NCBI GenBank assembly: GCA_046330955.1
Contig: JAXLRT010000001.1
Span: forward strand, 248,001 to 312,000
Source of the DNA: JADJPO01 sp046330955
GTDB taxonomy: Bacteria > Actinomycetota > Actinomycetes > Actinomycetales > Kineosporiaceae
Length of the DNA stretch: 64,000 nucleotides
Reading direction: 5' to 3'
Numbering within the stretch: position 1 is the stretch's first letter; each line of letters starts with the position of its first letter. This document shows, one piece after another, positions 33,736-42,573 of the stretch. The notes beneath the pieces are model-generated. The model did no database searches, was not told the origin of the DNA, and worked only from the letters and a program-made list of their open reading frames with translations. The translations under genes and the position numbers were made by a program.

Positions 33736-34686
33736 TCAGTCGAGCTCGGCCACGTAGCCCTTGAGCCAGGCGCGCAGGTCGGTGCCCAGATCCGGGTGGT
33801 CACAGGCGATCCGGACGACGGCCTTCAGGTAGTCGAGCCGGTCGCCGGTGTCGTACCGCCGGCCACGGAAGATCACGCCGTACACCCCGCCGCCCTCGCC
33901 CTCGGCGTGGGTCAGGGTCTGCAACGCGTCGGTCAGCTGGATCTCGCCGCCGCGACCCGGGGCGGTGGTGGCCAGCACCTCGAAGATCCGCGGGTGCAGC
34001 ACGTACCGGCCGATGACGGCCAGGTTGCTGGGGGCATCGGCCGCATCCGGCTTCTCGACCATGCCGGTGACCCGCACCACGTCGTCCTGGTCGGTGGTCT
34101 CGACCGCGGCGCACCCGTACAGGTGGATCTGCTCGCGGGGCACCTCCATCAGGGCCACCACCGAGGCACGGGTCCGCCGCTGGGTCTCGATCATGCGCGA
34201 GAGCAGCGGGTCGCGGACGTCGATCAAGTCGTCGCCCAGCAGCACCGCGAACGGGCTGTTGCCCACGTGATTGGCGGCGCACATCACCGCGTGCCCGAGG
34301 CCGCGCGGGTCACCCTGGCGCACGTAGTGCACGTCGGCGAGCACGTTGGACTTGCGCACCCGGGCCAGGCGATTCAGGTCGCCCTTGGCCTGCAACGCCT
34401 CCTCGAGCTCCCAGGCGCGGTCGAAGTGGTTCTCGAGCGAGCTCTTGTTCCGCCCGGTGATCATCAGGACGTCGGACAGGCCGGCCGCGACGGCCTCCTC
34501 GACGACGTACTGGATGGCCGGCTTGTCGACGACCGGCAGCATCTCCTTGGGGGTGGCCTTGGTGGCCGGCAGGAAGCGGGTACCCAGACCCGCCGCCGGG
34601 ATCACGGCCTTGGTGACGGCCGGACCGAGCCCGGCCGCTGCGGCGGTGGCGCCGGCGGCCACCACGCTGCTGATCAGATCTGTCAT
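33736..34686 (-). CDS. galU: UTP--glucose-1-phosphate uridylyltransferase
   Basis: Makes UDP-glucose from UTP and glucose-1-phosphate for cell-wall polymers, trehalose and glycolipids. The 316-aa protein contains the nucleotide-binding signature KAVIPAAGLGTRFLPATKATPKEMLPVVDKP (split over residues 26-56), QGDPRGLGHAV and LLGDDLI, and the sugar-binding KPDAADAPSNLAVIGRYVL. The ATG at 34686 is preceded by AGGGGAG at 6 nt; an upstream in-frame extension is rejected. It lies upstream of moeA on the same strand, as in many actinobacteria. Confidence 0.95.
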   Translation of the reverse strand: MTDLISSVVAAGATAAAAGLGPAVTKAVIPAAGLGTRFLPATKATPKEMLPVVDKPAIQYVVEEAVAAGLSDVLMITGRNKSSLENHFDRAWELEEALQAKGDLNRLARVRKSNVLADVHYVRQGDPRGLGHAVMCAANHVGNSPFAVLLGDDLIDVRDPLLSRMIETQRRTRASVVALMEVPREQIHLYGCAAVETTDQDDVVRVTGMVEKPDAADAPSNLAVIGRYVLHPRIFEVLATTAPGRGGEIQLTDALQTLTHAEGEGGGVYGVIFRGRRYDTGDRLDYLKAVVRIACDHPDLGTDLRAWLKGYVAELD

Positions 34687-34893
34687 GTCCCACTCCCCTG
34701 GCATGTGCCCCTCGACGGGAACGGCCGAGCCGTTCCGTTCAGCCCCCGGCCTGCGGTCGGTTTTCACCCAGCGGCGCACCGGCTCGCAGGGCTCGGCCCG
34801 AGTTCTCGTCGTTCGACGCGGGCGTGGCCCCATTCTTACCGTGAACCGCTGATGTGTGCCGGTTGTGTCCGGTGATCGGCGTGATGGCGCCGC

Positions 34894-37077
34894 TCACGAT
34901 CTCGCTTTCGGCACCCGGGGCCGCGAGCTGGAGCGTCCGGCGTGTCCCGGGGCCAGATCCGGGGAGGGTGCCGGGTCGGTCGGCACCGGCGGCGCGGAGG
35001 GCGCTACCGGGTGCGCACCCCCGGCGCCGGGTGCCGTACCGGAGAGCCCGTCCGGGGCGACCTCCGCCACGCGCCAGCAGTTGCGGCCCGCGCTCTTGGC
35101 GGCGTAGAGCGCCACGTCGGCGGCGTGCAGGACGTCGCTGGCGCTGCCGGCATGCTCGGGGTAGGTGGCGATGCCGATCGACACCGTCACCGGCATGCTC
35201 CGGCCGGTGTTCAGACCCGTGCCGGCGCCCTCGGTGAACGGTTCGGCCCTGACCCGTTGCAGCACCCGGCGGGCGACCGCCTCGGCACCCACCGCACCGG
35301 TCTCGGGCAGGACGACCGCGAACTCCTCACCACCCCGTCGAGCCACCAGGTCGACCTCTCGCAGGCACCGGCGCAGCCGCACCGCGAACTCGCGCAGCAC
35401 GGCGTCCCCGAACGCGTGGCCCATGGTGTCGTTGACCTGCTTGAAGTGGTCGAGGTCGAGCATCAACACCGACAGGGTGCGGCCGAACCGGTGTGCCCGC
35501 TCGACCTCGTGGGCCAGGGTCGCGGTCAGATGACGCACGTTCGCCGCGCCGGTGAGCGCGTCGGTGATCGACATCCGCTGGGCGTCGGCGTGCTCGTGCA
35601 CGTTGGCCACGGCGATGCCGGCGTGGCTGCCGATGGTGGTCACGGCGGCGACAGCCGCCGGCTCCAACACCCCCGAGCGGCGGGCGATCGCGACCACGCC
35701 CTGCACTTGGGTGCCACGACGCATCGGGACGGCGAGCGCGCCACCGGCCAGCGGTGCCAGATCGGCCGGGCACTCGGTGCCGGTCGCCGCGGCCTGCAGC
35801 GCCAGCTCGCCGAGCTGTTCCAGCACCTCGGCCAGCCACGCCGGGCGCTCGCCGTCCCCGGCCACGCTGACCCGCTCGGCCAGGCCGGCGGAGTCGCCGA
35901 GCAGTACCGTCGCCACCGCGGCGTCCCCGGCGCGACGGGCCGACTCGGCCACCGTGCGCAGCAGGGCGTCGAGATCGTGGGTGTTGGCCAGGGCCTCGCC
36001 GACGGTGGTGAACGAGTCCGCCAGCGCGTCCCGGTGCTGGTGCAGCTCGACGATGCTCGCCTCGAGCCGGTCGGCCATGGCATCCACCGCCGCACCCAGC
36101 TGACCGATCTCGTGCGATCCACTCACCCGCGAGCGCGCTCGCAGGTCACCGGCACCGAGCCGGCGGGCGGTGTCGGTCAGCACCTCGAGCGGGCGGGTCA
36201 GCCGCCCCGCGAGCACGACCAGCGCGGCGGCGAGCGCCCCGGTGAACACCAGCAGGACGACGAGCCGCGCCATCCCGGGGCGGCCGGCGGCGTCCGGCGC
36301 CAGCACCAGGACGGCGTAGGGCAGCTCCGGAGTGATCTCGCGCCGCTGATAGCGCTGGCCGGCGACGGTGCCCTGCGCCCGGCTCGCCGCGGCCGCGACC
36401 ACGGCCCCCAGATCGGGCTCGGCGGCCCCCTCGGCCGGGGCCAGCGCGATCACCCACCAGCCACCGGCCGCCGTCCGGGCCGAGGGGTTGGCCCCCCGCG
36501 CGAGCAGGACGAGCGAGTCGTCGATCAGCAGCCCACGGCGCAGCTCGGCCAGGGTGGCATCGGTGAGCACCGTGACCGCGTTCACCACCCCCACCTGGGT
36601 GCCACCGGCGTCGGTGATCGCGACGGCACGGGACAGTAGGGCGGGCGGGCCGGTCAGCGAGTCCCCGGGCGGATCGGCGCACGAGGCGCCCGGCGGCAGC
36701 GGGGCGAGCAGGGGCTCGGGCATCGCCCCGGCGATCAGGGTGTCCCCCGCCCAGACCGCCAGCCGGACGCCGGGAGCCTGCGGCGTCGGGCCGCTCGTGG
36801 CGCGTGAGCTCGAGCCGGCCAGCGCCGTCCGGGCCTGCTGGGCGTCCAGTCCCGCCCGGTGCGAGAGCTGCTCGGCGAGTGCCCGGGCATCGTGATCGAG
36901 GATCCGGCACTGCTGCGCGAGCACCGCGGCAACGGCGGCCTGCGCGCGGGTGAGCGCGGCGTCCTGGGTGCGTGCCGTCGATCGCGGTACCAACACGGTC
37001 AGCACGAGCGCGGCCGCCAGCACCGGTCCGATCATCACCCCGGCAAGCACCATGCCCAGGCGTGCCCGAAGGGTCAC
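34894..37077 (-). CDS. membrane HAMP-GAF-GGDEF diguanylate cyclase
   Basis: A 727-aa cyclic di-GMP synthase. GTG start at 37077 with GGAAGGG upstream. One transmembrane helix (LGMVLAGVMIGPVLAAALVL), an extracytoplasmic sensor of about 240 residues, a second helix, a HAMP linker (RLTRPLEVLTDTARRLGAG), a GAF-like region, then GGDEF domain: ALTGAANVRHL, LMLDLDHFKQVNDTMGH and active-site RRGGEEFAVVLP. An RxxD inhibitory site (REVD) sits five residues before the active site, so product inhibition is expected. The C-terminal 60 residues are Pro/Ala-rich. No EAL partner domain, unlike the 4.6-kb gene. Confidence 0.92.
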   Translation of the reverse strand: MTLRARLGMVLAGVMIGPVLAAALVLTVLVPRSTARTQDAALTRAQAAVAAVLAQQCRILDHDARALAEQLSHRAGLDAQQARTALAGSSSRATSGPTPQAPGVRLAVWAGDTLIAGAMPEPLLAPLPPGASCADPPGDSLTGPPALLSRAVAITDAGGTQVGVVNAVTVLTDATLAELRRGLLIDDSLVLLARGANPSARTAAGGWWVIALAPAEGAAEPDLGAVVAAAASRAQGTVAGQRYQRREITPELPYAVLVLAPDAAGRPGMARLVVLLVFTGALAAALVVLAGRLTRPLEVLTDTARRLGAGDLRARSRVSGSHEIGQLGAAVDAMADRLEASIVELHQHRDALADSFTTVGEALANTHDLDALLRTVAESARRAGDAAVATVLLGDSAGLAERVSVAGDGERPAWLAEVLEQLGELALQAAATGTECPADLAPLAGGALAVPMRRGTQVQGVVAIARRSGVLEPAAVAAVTTIGSHAGIAVANVHEHADAQRMSITDALTGAANVRHLTATLAHEVERAHRFGRTLSVLMLDLDHFKQVNDTMGHAFGDAVLREFAVRLRRCLREVDLVARRGGEEFAVVLPETGAVGAEAVARRVLQRVRAEPFTEGAGTGLNTGRSMPVTVSIGIATYPEHAGSASDVLHAADVALYAAKSAGRNCWRVAEVAPDGLSGTAPGAGGAHPVAPSAPPVPTDPAPSPDLAPGHAGRSSSRPRVPKARS

Positions 37078-37289
37078 GCACCCCGCCCTTCCGGCGCCGG
37101 CTCGCTCACCGGACACCCGCCAACCCGTGCACTTCTCTGTAGTCGAATGGTGGCACGTAGTAACCAACGACATCCAACCGGGCATGTGCCTCGAGGGTGA
37201 GGCGAATCCTTCGATTCCCTCCCGAAGATCTTCGTTCGACCCCGGCGTGCGGCCCTGTCGAGTTGGTTGTGGTGCCCGACTGGAGCAGG

Positions 37290-37961
37290 ATGGGCACTGA
37301 TCGGTTGGGGCTCGATCCGAGGGAGGCCGTCATCGCCACGACCGCCGTTCAGCCCGGCACCGTCGAGGAGGAACCGGACCCCGTCACGGCCAAGGCCGCG
37401 TTGCGCACCCGGATCCGCGCCGAACGTCGGCGCCGGCCGGTTGCTGAGCGCGAGGCGGACGCGCTGGCCCTGGCGGCAGTCGTCCTGGAACTGCCCGAGG
37501 TCGCCAAGGCGCGGTGCGTCACCCTCTACGCCTCGATGTCCGGCGAGCCCGACACCGAACCCCTGCGCACGGCGCTGGCCGCGGCCGGGGTGCGGGTGCT
37601 GTTGCCGATCGTGCTGCCCGACCGCCGGCTGGAGTGGGCCGAGGACGACGGCGAGTTCGCTCCCCCCGCCGGGCTGGGCGGCCCCGAGCCGACCGGCCCA
37701 CGGCTGGGTGAGACCGCCGTCCAGGAGGCCGACGTGTTGCTGATCCCCGCGCTGGCGGTCGACACCCTCGGCCGACGACTCGGTCAGGGCGCCGGCTACT
37801 ACGACCGTGCGCTCGACCTGGCCCACCCCGGGGTGCCGGTGATCGCCCTGGTCCACGACCACGAGGTGCTCGACGCCGCCGTCGAGCCCGTCCCGGTGGA
37901 ACCCCACGACCGCCTGGTCGAAGCAGTCGCCACCCCCCGTCGGTGTCTGCGCCTGCGATGA
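37290..37961 (+). CDS. 5-formyltetrahydrofolate cyclo-ligase
   Basis: ATP-dependent conversion of 5-formyl-THF to 5,10-methenyl-THF. A 223-aa protein with KAALRTRIRAERRRR at the start of the domain, VTLYASMSGEPDTEPLRTAL, VLLPIVLPDRRLEW and the C-terminal signature GQGAGYYDRALD where the family has G(R/Q)GGGYYD. The ATG at 37290 follows GGAG; the frame is open from 37197, so a longer form is not excluded. Neighbour of galU and moeA in many actinobacteria; divergent from the diguanylate cyclase gene. The antiporter gene follows after 19 bp. Confidence 0.92.
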   Translation: MGTDRLGLDPREAVIATTAVQPGTVEEEPDPVTAKAALRTRIRAERRRRPVAEREADALALAAVVLELPEVAKARCVTLYASMSGEPDTEPLRTALAAAGVRVLLPIVLPDRRLEWAEDDGEFAPPAGLGGPEPTGPRLGETAVQEADVLLIPALAVDTLGRRLGQGAGYYDRALDLAHPGVPVIALVHDHEVLDAAVEPVPVEPHDRLVEAVATPRRCLRLR

Positions 37962-37980
37962 GCCGGCGCACGACACCCCG

Positions 37981-39522
37981 GTGAGCGTCGACGACCTCGG
38001 GGGCGTCCTGCTCTTCGCCTCGGCGGTACTGCTGGTGGCGATCGCCGCGGTGCGGCTCAGTCTGCGACTGGGATTGCCGTCGCTGCTGGTCTACCTGGGC
38101 CTGGGATTGGGGATCGGGGAGTCCGGCCTCGGGCTGACGTTCGAGAACGCGCAGCTGGCCGGCGTCCTGGGGTACTCGGCCCTGGTGTTGATCCTCGCCG
38201 AGGGCGGCCTGACCACGCGATGGACGACGATCCGCGCCTCGATCGCCCCGGCCAGCCTGCTGGCCACCCTGGGCACGGTGGTCTCGATCACGGTCACCGC
38301 GGCCGCCGCCTGGCTGCTGTTCGGCTTCACCTGGCAGACGGCGCTGCTGCTGGGGGCCGTGGTCTCGTCCACGGACGCCGCGGCGGTGTTCTCCGTGCTG
38401 CGCACCGTGCCGCTGCCCTCGCGACTGGTCGGCATGCTCGAGGCCGAGTCCGGGTTCAACGACGCCCCGGTCGTGATCGCGGTGGTGGCGCTGACCTCGC
38501 GCGCCCTGGGCGAGCCGTTCCACGGCTGGTGGTGGCTGATCGGCGAGGCGCTGATCGAACTCGTCGTGGGAGCGGCGATCGGCCTGGCGGTCGGCCGGCT
38601 CGGCGCCGAGGGGCTGCGCCGGGTGGCGTTGCCGGCCTCGGGTCTCTACCCGATCGCCGTCCTGGCCCTGGTCGTGTTCGCCTACGGCACGGCGGTGGTC
38701 GCGCACGGGTCCGGGTTCCTGGCGGTGTACCTGTCCGCGCTGGTGCTCGGGACCGTCCGGCTGCCGCACCGGGCCGCCGTCCGGGGATTCGCGGAAGGAC
38801 TGGGCTGGGTCGCGCAGATCGGCCTGTTCGTGTTGCTGGGCCTGCTGGCCTCGCCGTCCCGGCTGCCGCTGGCCGTGCTGCCGGCGGTCGGTGTCGGGTT
38901 GGCCCTGCTGCTGCTCGCCCGGCCGCTGTCGGTGCTGGCGAGCGTGACCTGGTTCGGGATTCCGCTGCGCGAGCAGGTCTTCCTGTCGTGGGCCGGGTTG
39001 CGGGGCGCGGTGCCGGTCGTGCTGGCCACCGTGCCCTGGAGTCGCGGGCTGCCGGGCAGCGTCGAGATGTTCGACACGGTGTTCGTGCTGGTCGTGGTGT
39101 TCACCCTGGTGCAGGGGCCAGCGCTGCCCTGGGTGGCTCGCCGGCTGGGACTGACCGCCGAACTCGAGGCCACCGACCTGGACGTCGAGTCGAGCCCGCT
39201 CGGCACCCTGGACGCCGACGTGATCCAGGTGCACGTCGGCCAGACCTCACGGCTGCACGGCGTGGAGCTGTTCGAACTGCGGCTGCCGCCGCGGGCGAAC
39301 GTGACCCTGGTGGTGCGCGACGGGCAGCCCTTCGTGCCGGGACCGACCACCTCGCTGCGCCATGGCGACGACCTGATCGTGGTCTCGGCGGCCGAGGTGC
39401 GCGAGGCCGCGGTGCACCGGCTGCTGGAGGTCAGCCGGGACGGCAAGCTCGCCGGGTGGTTGCGCAGTGCCCCGCGCGGTCGGGGGCGAGCAGCCGGCAG
39501 CCGGGTGGTGCCGGAGCGATAG
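37981..39522 (+). CDS. CPA-type K+(Na+)/H+ antiporter with TrkA-C domain
   Basis: A 513-aa NhaP2/CvrA-type antiporter exchanging monovalent cations for protons. Twelve to thirteen hydrophobic helices cover residues 5-390, with the ion-binding motif in VVSSTDAAAVFSVL (about 123-136) and ESGFNDAPVVIAV (about 157-169; the critical Asp in NDAP). Residues 410-490 form a TrkA-C/RCK_C domain (VIQVHVGQTSRLHGVELFEL, FVPGPTTSLRHGDDLIVVS), which senses nucleotides in relatives. GTG start. Together with mscL and the BCCT transporter it suggests osmotic and potassium homeostasis in this region. Confidence 0.92.
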   Translation: MSVDDLGGVLLFASAVLLVAIAAVRLSLRLGLPSLLVYLGLGLGIGESGLGLTFENAQLAGVLGYSALVLILAEGGLTTRWTTIRASIAPASLLATLGTVVSITVTAAAAWLLFGFTWQTALLLGAVVSSTDAAAVFSVLRTVPLPSRLVGMLEAESGFNDAPVVIAVVALTSRALGEPFHGWWWLIGEALIELVVGAAIGLAVGRLGAEGLRRVALPASGLYPIAVLALVVFAYGTAVVAHGSGFLAVYLSALVLGTVRLPHRAAVRGFAEGLGWVAQIGLFVLLGLLASPSRLPLAVLPAVGVGLALLLLARPLSVLASVTWFGIPLREQVFLSWAGLRGAVPVVLATVPWSRGLPGSVEMFDTVFVLVVVFTLVQGPALPWVARRLGLTAELEATDLDVESSPLGTLDADVIQVHVGQTSRLHGVELFELRLPPRANVTLVVRDGQPFVPGPTTSLRHGDDLIVVSAAEVREAAVHRLLEVSRDGKLAGWLRSAPRGRGRAAGSRVVPER

Positions 39523-39531
39523 GGCATACTG

Positions 39532-39558
39532 TTGGCACTCGAGGCGTTAGAGTGCCAA
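39532..39558 (+). promoter_or_regulatory. CIRCE operator (HrcA site)
   Basis: TTGGCACTC-N9-GAGTGCCAA, a perfect dyad with the exact 9-nt spacing of the CIRCE element (consensus TTAGCACTC-N9-GAGTGCTAA). It follows a CATACT -10-like box (39525-39530), so HrcA bound here would block transcription of the FmdB-type gene 50 bp downstream. Confidence 0.92.
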
Positions 39559-39608
39559 TCAGAGTCCCACCAGTCCGACCGAGCTCCCGTGCCCCCAGGA
39601 GGATCCTC

Positions 39609-40025
39609 GTGCCGACGTACGCCTACGCGTGCACCGCGTGCGACCACCGTTTCGAGGCCCAGCAGGCGTTCACCGACGACGCCCTGACCGACTGCCCCGA
39701 GTGCCAGGGGCGGCTGCGCAAGCTGTTCAACGCGGTCGGCATCGTGTTCAAGGGGTCGGGCTTCTACCGCACCGACTCCCGGGGCTCCTCGACCTCCAGC
39801 TCCCCCGGGTCGACCGGCTCGAACGGCAAGTCCGCCGAGTCGTCCGGCAACGGGTCGTCCGGCTCGGGCTCATCCGAGTCGTCCGGGTCGTCGGGGTCGA
39901 CCAGCTCGTCGGGGTCGACCAGCTCGAGTTCGTCGAGCGGCAACGGTTCGTCGGGATCGTCCGGGGCGTCGTCCTCGTCGTCGAGCGCCGGGTCGTCGGG
40001 CGGATCGTCCACCAGCGCCGCCTGA
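39609..40025 (+). CDS. FmdB-family zinc-ribbon protein, Ruc-like chaperone
   Basis: A 138-aa protein. The N-terminus is the FmdB zinc ribbon: PTYAYACTAC and LTDCPEC with four Cys at positions 8, 11, 29 and 32, then the KLFNAVGIVFKGSGFYRTD block. From about residue 56 on, the tail is about 80 residues of almost only Ser and Gly. Mycobacterial Rv0991c (Ruc), with the same ribbon and disordered tail, is a heat-inducible redox-regulated chaperone; synteny with mscL agrees. The CIRCE site upstream supports a heat-shock role. GTG start with AGGAGG at 6-7 nt. The extreme Ser/Gly tail is unusual even for this group. Confidence 0.88.
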   Translation: MPTYAYACTACDHRFEAQQAFTDDALTDCPECQGRLRKLFNAVGIVFKGSGFYRTDSRGSSTSSSPGSTGSNGKSAESSGNGSSGSGSSESSGSSGSTSSSGSTSSSSSSGNGSSGSSGASSSSSSAGSSGGSSTSAA

Positions 40026-40188
40026 GGCGGGGCGGCCTCACGCCGCATCCGTGCTGATCAGCGGCAATGACCGACGCCACCGCGTCCGAGGCCTCGCAAC
40101 GACGACGCCGATTCCTCCACAGCGCGGGTCGGTCGTCCCATCGTCCACAGGCTGCGCCGGCACCCTGACCGGAGCCGACCGGGCCGGG

Positions 40189-40194
40189 TAGCGT
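40189..40194 (+). promoter_or_regulatory. putative -10 box, leaderless MTA phosphorylase gene
   Basis: TAGCGT is followed by 7 nt and the GTG at 40202, with no ribosome binding site. The identical hexamer and spacing recur at 51018. Confidence 0.5.
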
Positions 40195-40201
40195 CGCTCG
40201 G

Positions 40202-41068
40202 GTGACTGACTCCTCGAGCACCCCCGCCCCACGGGCCGAGATCGGCGTGATCGGTGGCTCCGGCTTCTACTCCTGGCTGGACGACGCCACCCCGGTTCCG
40301 GTGCGCACCCCGTTCGGCGAGCCGAGCGAGACCCCCGTCGTGGGGCACGTCGGCGAACGTGCCGTGGCCTTCATCCCCCGCCACGGCCGCGACCACCGCT
40401 TCGCACCCCATCGGGTGAACTACCGCGCCAACCTGTGGGCGCTGCGCGAACTGGGCGTGCGACAGGTGATCGGCCCTTGCGCGGTCGGCTCGCTGCGTGC
40501 CGACCTCGGGCCGGGCACCCTGGTGGTGCCCGACCAGGTGATCGACCGCACCTGGGGCCGGGCGCACACGATCTACGACGCCGACGGCACCCTCGAACCC
40601 GACGGTTCCCGCGGCTGGGGTTCGTCGCTGGCCCACGTCGCGTTCGCCGATCCCTATTGCCACCGTGGCCGGCGAGCCGTGCTGGCAGCCGCGACCGAGG
40701 CGGGCTGGCTTCCGGTGGACGGCGCCACCCTGGTCGTGGTCAACGGGCCGCGGTTCTCGAGCCGGGCCGAGTCGCGCTGGCATGCGGCCACCGGCGGCGA
40801 CCTGGTCGGCATGACCGGGCTGCCCGAGGCCTCGATCGCGCGCGAGCTGGCCTTGTGCTACACCTCCGTCGCCGTGGTCACCGACCTGGACGCCGGCGTC
40901 GAGCACGGTGACGGCGTCACCCACGCGGAGGTGATGGCCACCTTCGCCCGCTCCGTGACCCGACTTCAGTCGGTGCTGTCCCTGGCCGTGGCAGGCCTGG
41001 GCGCCGACCGCGAGTGTCCCTGCCGGCGCGCCCTCGACGGCCTCGCCGTTCCGTTCACGGTCGACTGA
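40202..41068 (+). CDS. mtnP: S-methyl-5'-thioadenosine phosphorylase
   Basis: Phosphorolysis of methylthioadenosine (or a related purine nucleoside) to adenine and methylthioribose-1-phosphate. A 288-aa protein of the PNP/MTAP family: IGVIGGSGFYSWL at the N-terminus, FIPRHGRDHRFAPHRVNYRANLWAL (phosphate site, split in two motifs), VVVNGPRFSSRAESR, and GMTGLPEASIARELALCYTSVAVVTDLDAG with the base-binding Asp. The Asp in VTDLDAG favours 6-amino purines. GTG start behind a leaderless promoter. The SAF-domain gene starts 2 bp after its stop. Confidence 0.92.
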   Translation: MTDSSSTPAPRAEIGVIGGSGFYSWLDDATPVPVRTPFGEPSETPVVGHVGERAVAFIPRHGRDHRFAPHRVNYRANLWALRELGVRQVIGPCAVGSLRADLGPGTLVVPDQVIDRTWGRAHTIYDADGTLEPDGSRGWGSSLAHVAFADPYCHRGRRAVLAAATEAGWLPVDGATLVVVNGPRFSSRAESRWHAATGGDLVGMTGLPEASIARELALCYTSVAVVTDLDAGVEHGDGVTHAEVMATFARSVTRLQSVLSLAVAGLGADRECPCRRALDGLAVPFTVD

Positions 41069-41069
41069 C

Positions 41070-41822
41070 ATGCGATCAGGGCTGTTCGCGCGCTGGGCCG
41101 ATCCCGGCGCCTGGCCCGAACGCCGGCTGCGGCAGCGCCGGCGGTGGCGGCTCTGGCGGCACCGACTGGCCCGACACCGCCGGCTGGTCGTTGCCGTGCT
41201 GCTGGCCGGGTCAATGGCGTTCGGGCTGCGGTCGCTGTCCCCCGCTCCGCCGCCGACCGCCGCCGTGATGACCGCCGGGCGCGATCTCGCCGCCGGCCAC
41301 ACCGTTACTCAGAGCGACATCGTTCCGGCGCGGTGGCCCGTTGAGGCCGTGCCGTCGGGTGCCGTGGACAACCCGATCGGCCGGGTGCTGGCCTCGCCGG
41401 CCCGCCGCGGCGAGCCGATCACCGATGCCCGGCTGCTCGGGCCGGGATTGCTGCTGAGCCAACCGGGAACCATTCGGGCCGCCATCGTCAGGCTCGGCTC
41501 ACCCACCGGCGGACTGGTGCGCACCGGCGATCGGGTCGATGTGCTGGCCGCTTCCGGGACCGCCTCGGTCGCAACGACTTCGACATCAGCCAGTGTCATC
41601 GCCGACGATGTTCTGGTACTCGCCGCGCCGCCGAGCAGCGGCTCGGAACCGAGCGGGACGGCGTCCGGATTCGACCTCGCCGGGCCGTTGGCGGCCACCT
41701 CCGGCGACGCCGGATCGATGGCGCAGTCCCTGGTGGTCGCGGTGGACCAGGCCACGGCGCTGCGGTTGGCCGCGGCGGGCGGATCGGCATCACTGAGCGT
41801 TGTTCTGCGTGGTTCGGGCTGA
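41070..41822 (+). CDS. SAF-domain (CpaB/RcpC-like) membrane protein
   Basis: A 250-aa protein. A basic N-terminus (many Arg and Trp, residues 8-38) precedes one transmembrane helix (LVVAVLLAGSMAFGL). The exported part starts with a SAF domain (VMTAGRDLAAGHTVTQSDIVPARWP ... GEPITDARLL, residues about 66-120), followed by an RcpC-like region (VDVLAASG, IADDVLVLA). In pilus systems CpaB works at the secretin; here no tad genes are nearby, and in actinobacteria this stand-alone form between fmdB and mscL is common, function unknown. Immediately follows mtnP. Confidence 0.82.
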   Translation: MRSGLFARWADPGAWPERRLRQRRRWRLWRHRLARHRRLVVAVLLAGSMAFGLRSLSPAPPPTAAVMTAGRDLAAGHTVTQSDIVPARWPVEAVPSGAVDNPIGRVLASPARRGEPITDARLLGPGLLLSQPGTIRAAIVRLGSPTGGLVRTGDRVDVLAASGTASVATTSTSASVIADDVLVLAAPPSSGSEPSGTASGFDLAGPLAATSGDAGSMAQSLVVAVDQATALRLAAAGGSASLSVVLRGSG

Positions 41823-41938
41823 TTTCGACACGCGAGAACACCACGCGGCGTGACGAACGAGGCGATCACCCACTAGGGTGCCTGCCCGTGGCCGCGCGAG
41901 CCACGACACAGACGATCCGCCCCCGGAGGCGAACAGAG

Positions 41939-42325
41939 ATGATCAAGGGTTTCAGAGAGTTCCTGATGCGAGGCAACGTGGTTGACCTCGCGGTCGCCGT
42001 GGTCATCGGCGGCGCGTTCGCCAAGGTCGTGGAGGGCCTGCTCAACGGGTTGATCAACCCGTTGATCGCCGCGGTGTTCGGCTCGCCGAACCTCGACAAC
42101 GTCGGCACCTTCGACCTGAACGGCGCCCACTTCTCGATCGGCGTCCTGCTCACCGCCCTGATCAACTTCGTGATCATCGCCGGCGCCATCTACTTCTTCG
42201 TCGTCACCCCGATGCAGCGGGTCATGGCGCGCGTCAACCGCAACAAGGAGGAGGCCGCCGCCGAGACCCCGGCCGACGTGGCCCTGCTCACCGAGATCCG
42301 CGACCTGCTGCGCACCAACCGCTGA
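41939..42325 (+). CDS. mscL: large-conductance mechanosensitive channel
   Basis: Homopentameric tension-gated channel that releases solutes in hypo-osmotic shock. A 128-aa protein with N-terminal amphipathic KGFREFLMRGNVVDLAVAVV, TM1 with the pore glycines (VVIGGAFAKVVEGL), periplasmic loop, TM2 (LLTALINFVIIAGAIYFFVV) and a charged C-terminal helix (RNKEEAAAETPADVALLTEI). The ATG at 41939 has GGAGGC upstream and matches MscL N-termini; an earlier GTG (41888) would add a non-homologous leader. A TAGGGT box at 41874 may be its -10. Confidence 0.95.
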   Translation: MIKGFREFLMRGNVVDLAVAVVIGGAFAKVVEGLLNGLINPLIAAVFGSPNLDNVGTFDLNGAHFSIGVLLTALINFVIIAGAIYFFVVTPMQRVMARVNRNKEEAAAETPADVALLTEIRDLLRTNR

Positions 42326-42379
42326 TCAGCGAGAGAGCACCGACAGCGCAGAACCTGCACCTCAACACCGGGCATCACC

Positions 42380-42414
42380 GAACGGCCGTCTCACTCCCAG
42401 TGAGGCGGCCGTTC
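42380..42414. terminator. bidirectional terminator hairpin
   Basis: A 16-bp stem (one G:U on one strand) with a CCC loop: GAACGGCCGTCTCACT and its complement. It terminates mscL on the plus strand and contains the stop codon of the charged small protein gene on the minus strand. Confidence 0.85.
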
Positions 42415-42573
42415 GTTCTGCAGCCAGTCCTCCCGATCATCCTCACGCTCTCGCTCGCGCCAGTCACCACCGGACTCGTCGCGATCGTCGCGGGTCTGCT
42501 CGGGCAGCACCGGGTCGTCGGACCGCTCGGATCCGGGCCTCGGCTCGCGACCGCGTTCAGACGCCGCCGACAT
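42391..42573 (-). CDS. small highly charged protein
   Basis: A 60-aa protein starting MSAASERGREP, almost entirely Asp, Glu, Arg and Ser (DDRDESGGDWREREREDD), ending in WLQNERPPHWE. The end resembles C-termini of small proteins that I recall next to large helicase-like genes in actinobacteria. It overlaps the 3' end of the giant ATPase gene by 17 bp, so the two are translated together. Its function is unknown; an acidic partner or DNA mimic is only a thought. An ATG four codons earlier is possible. Confidence 0.65.
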   Translation of the reverse strand: MSAASERGREPRPGSERSDDPVLPEQTRDDRDESGGDWREREREDDREDWLQNERPPHWE

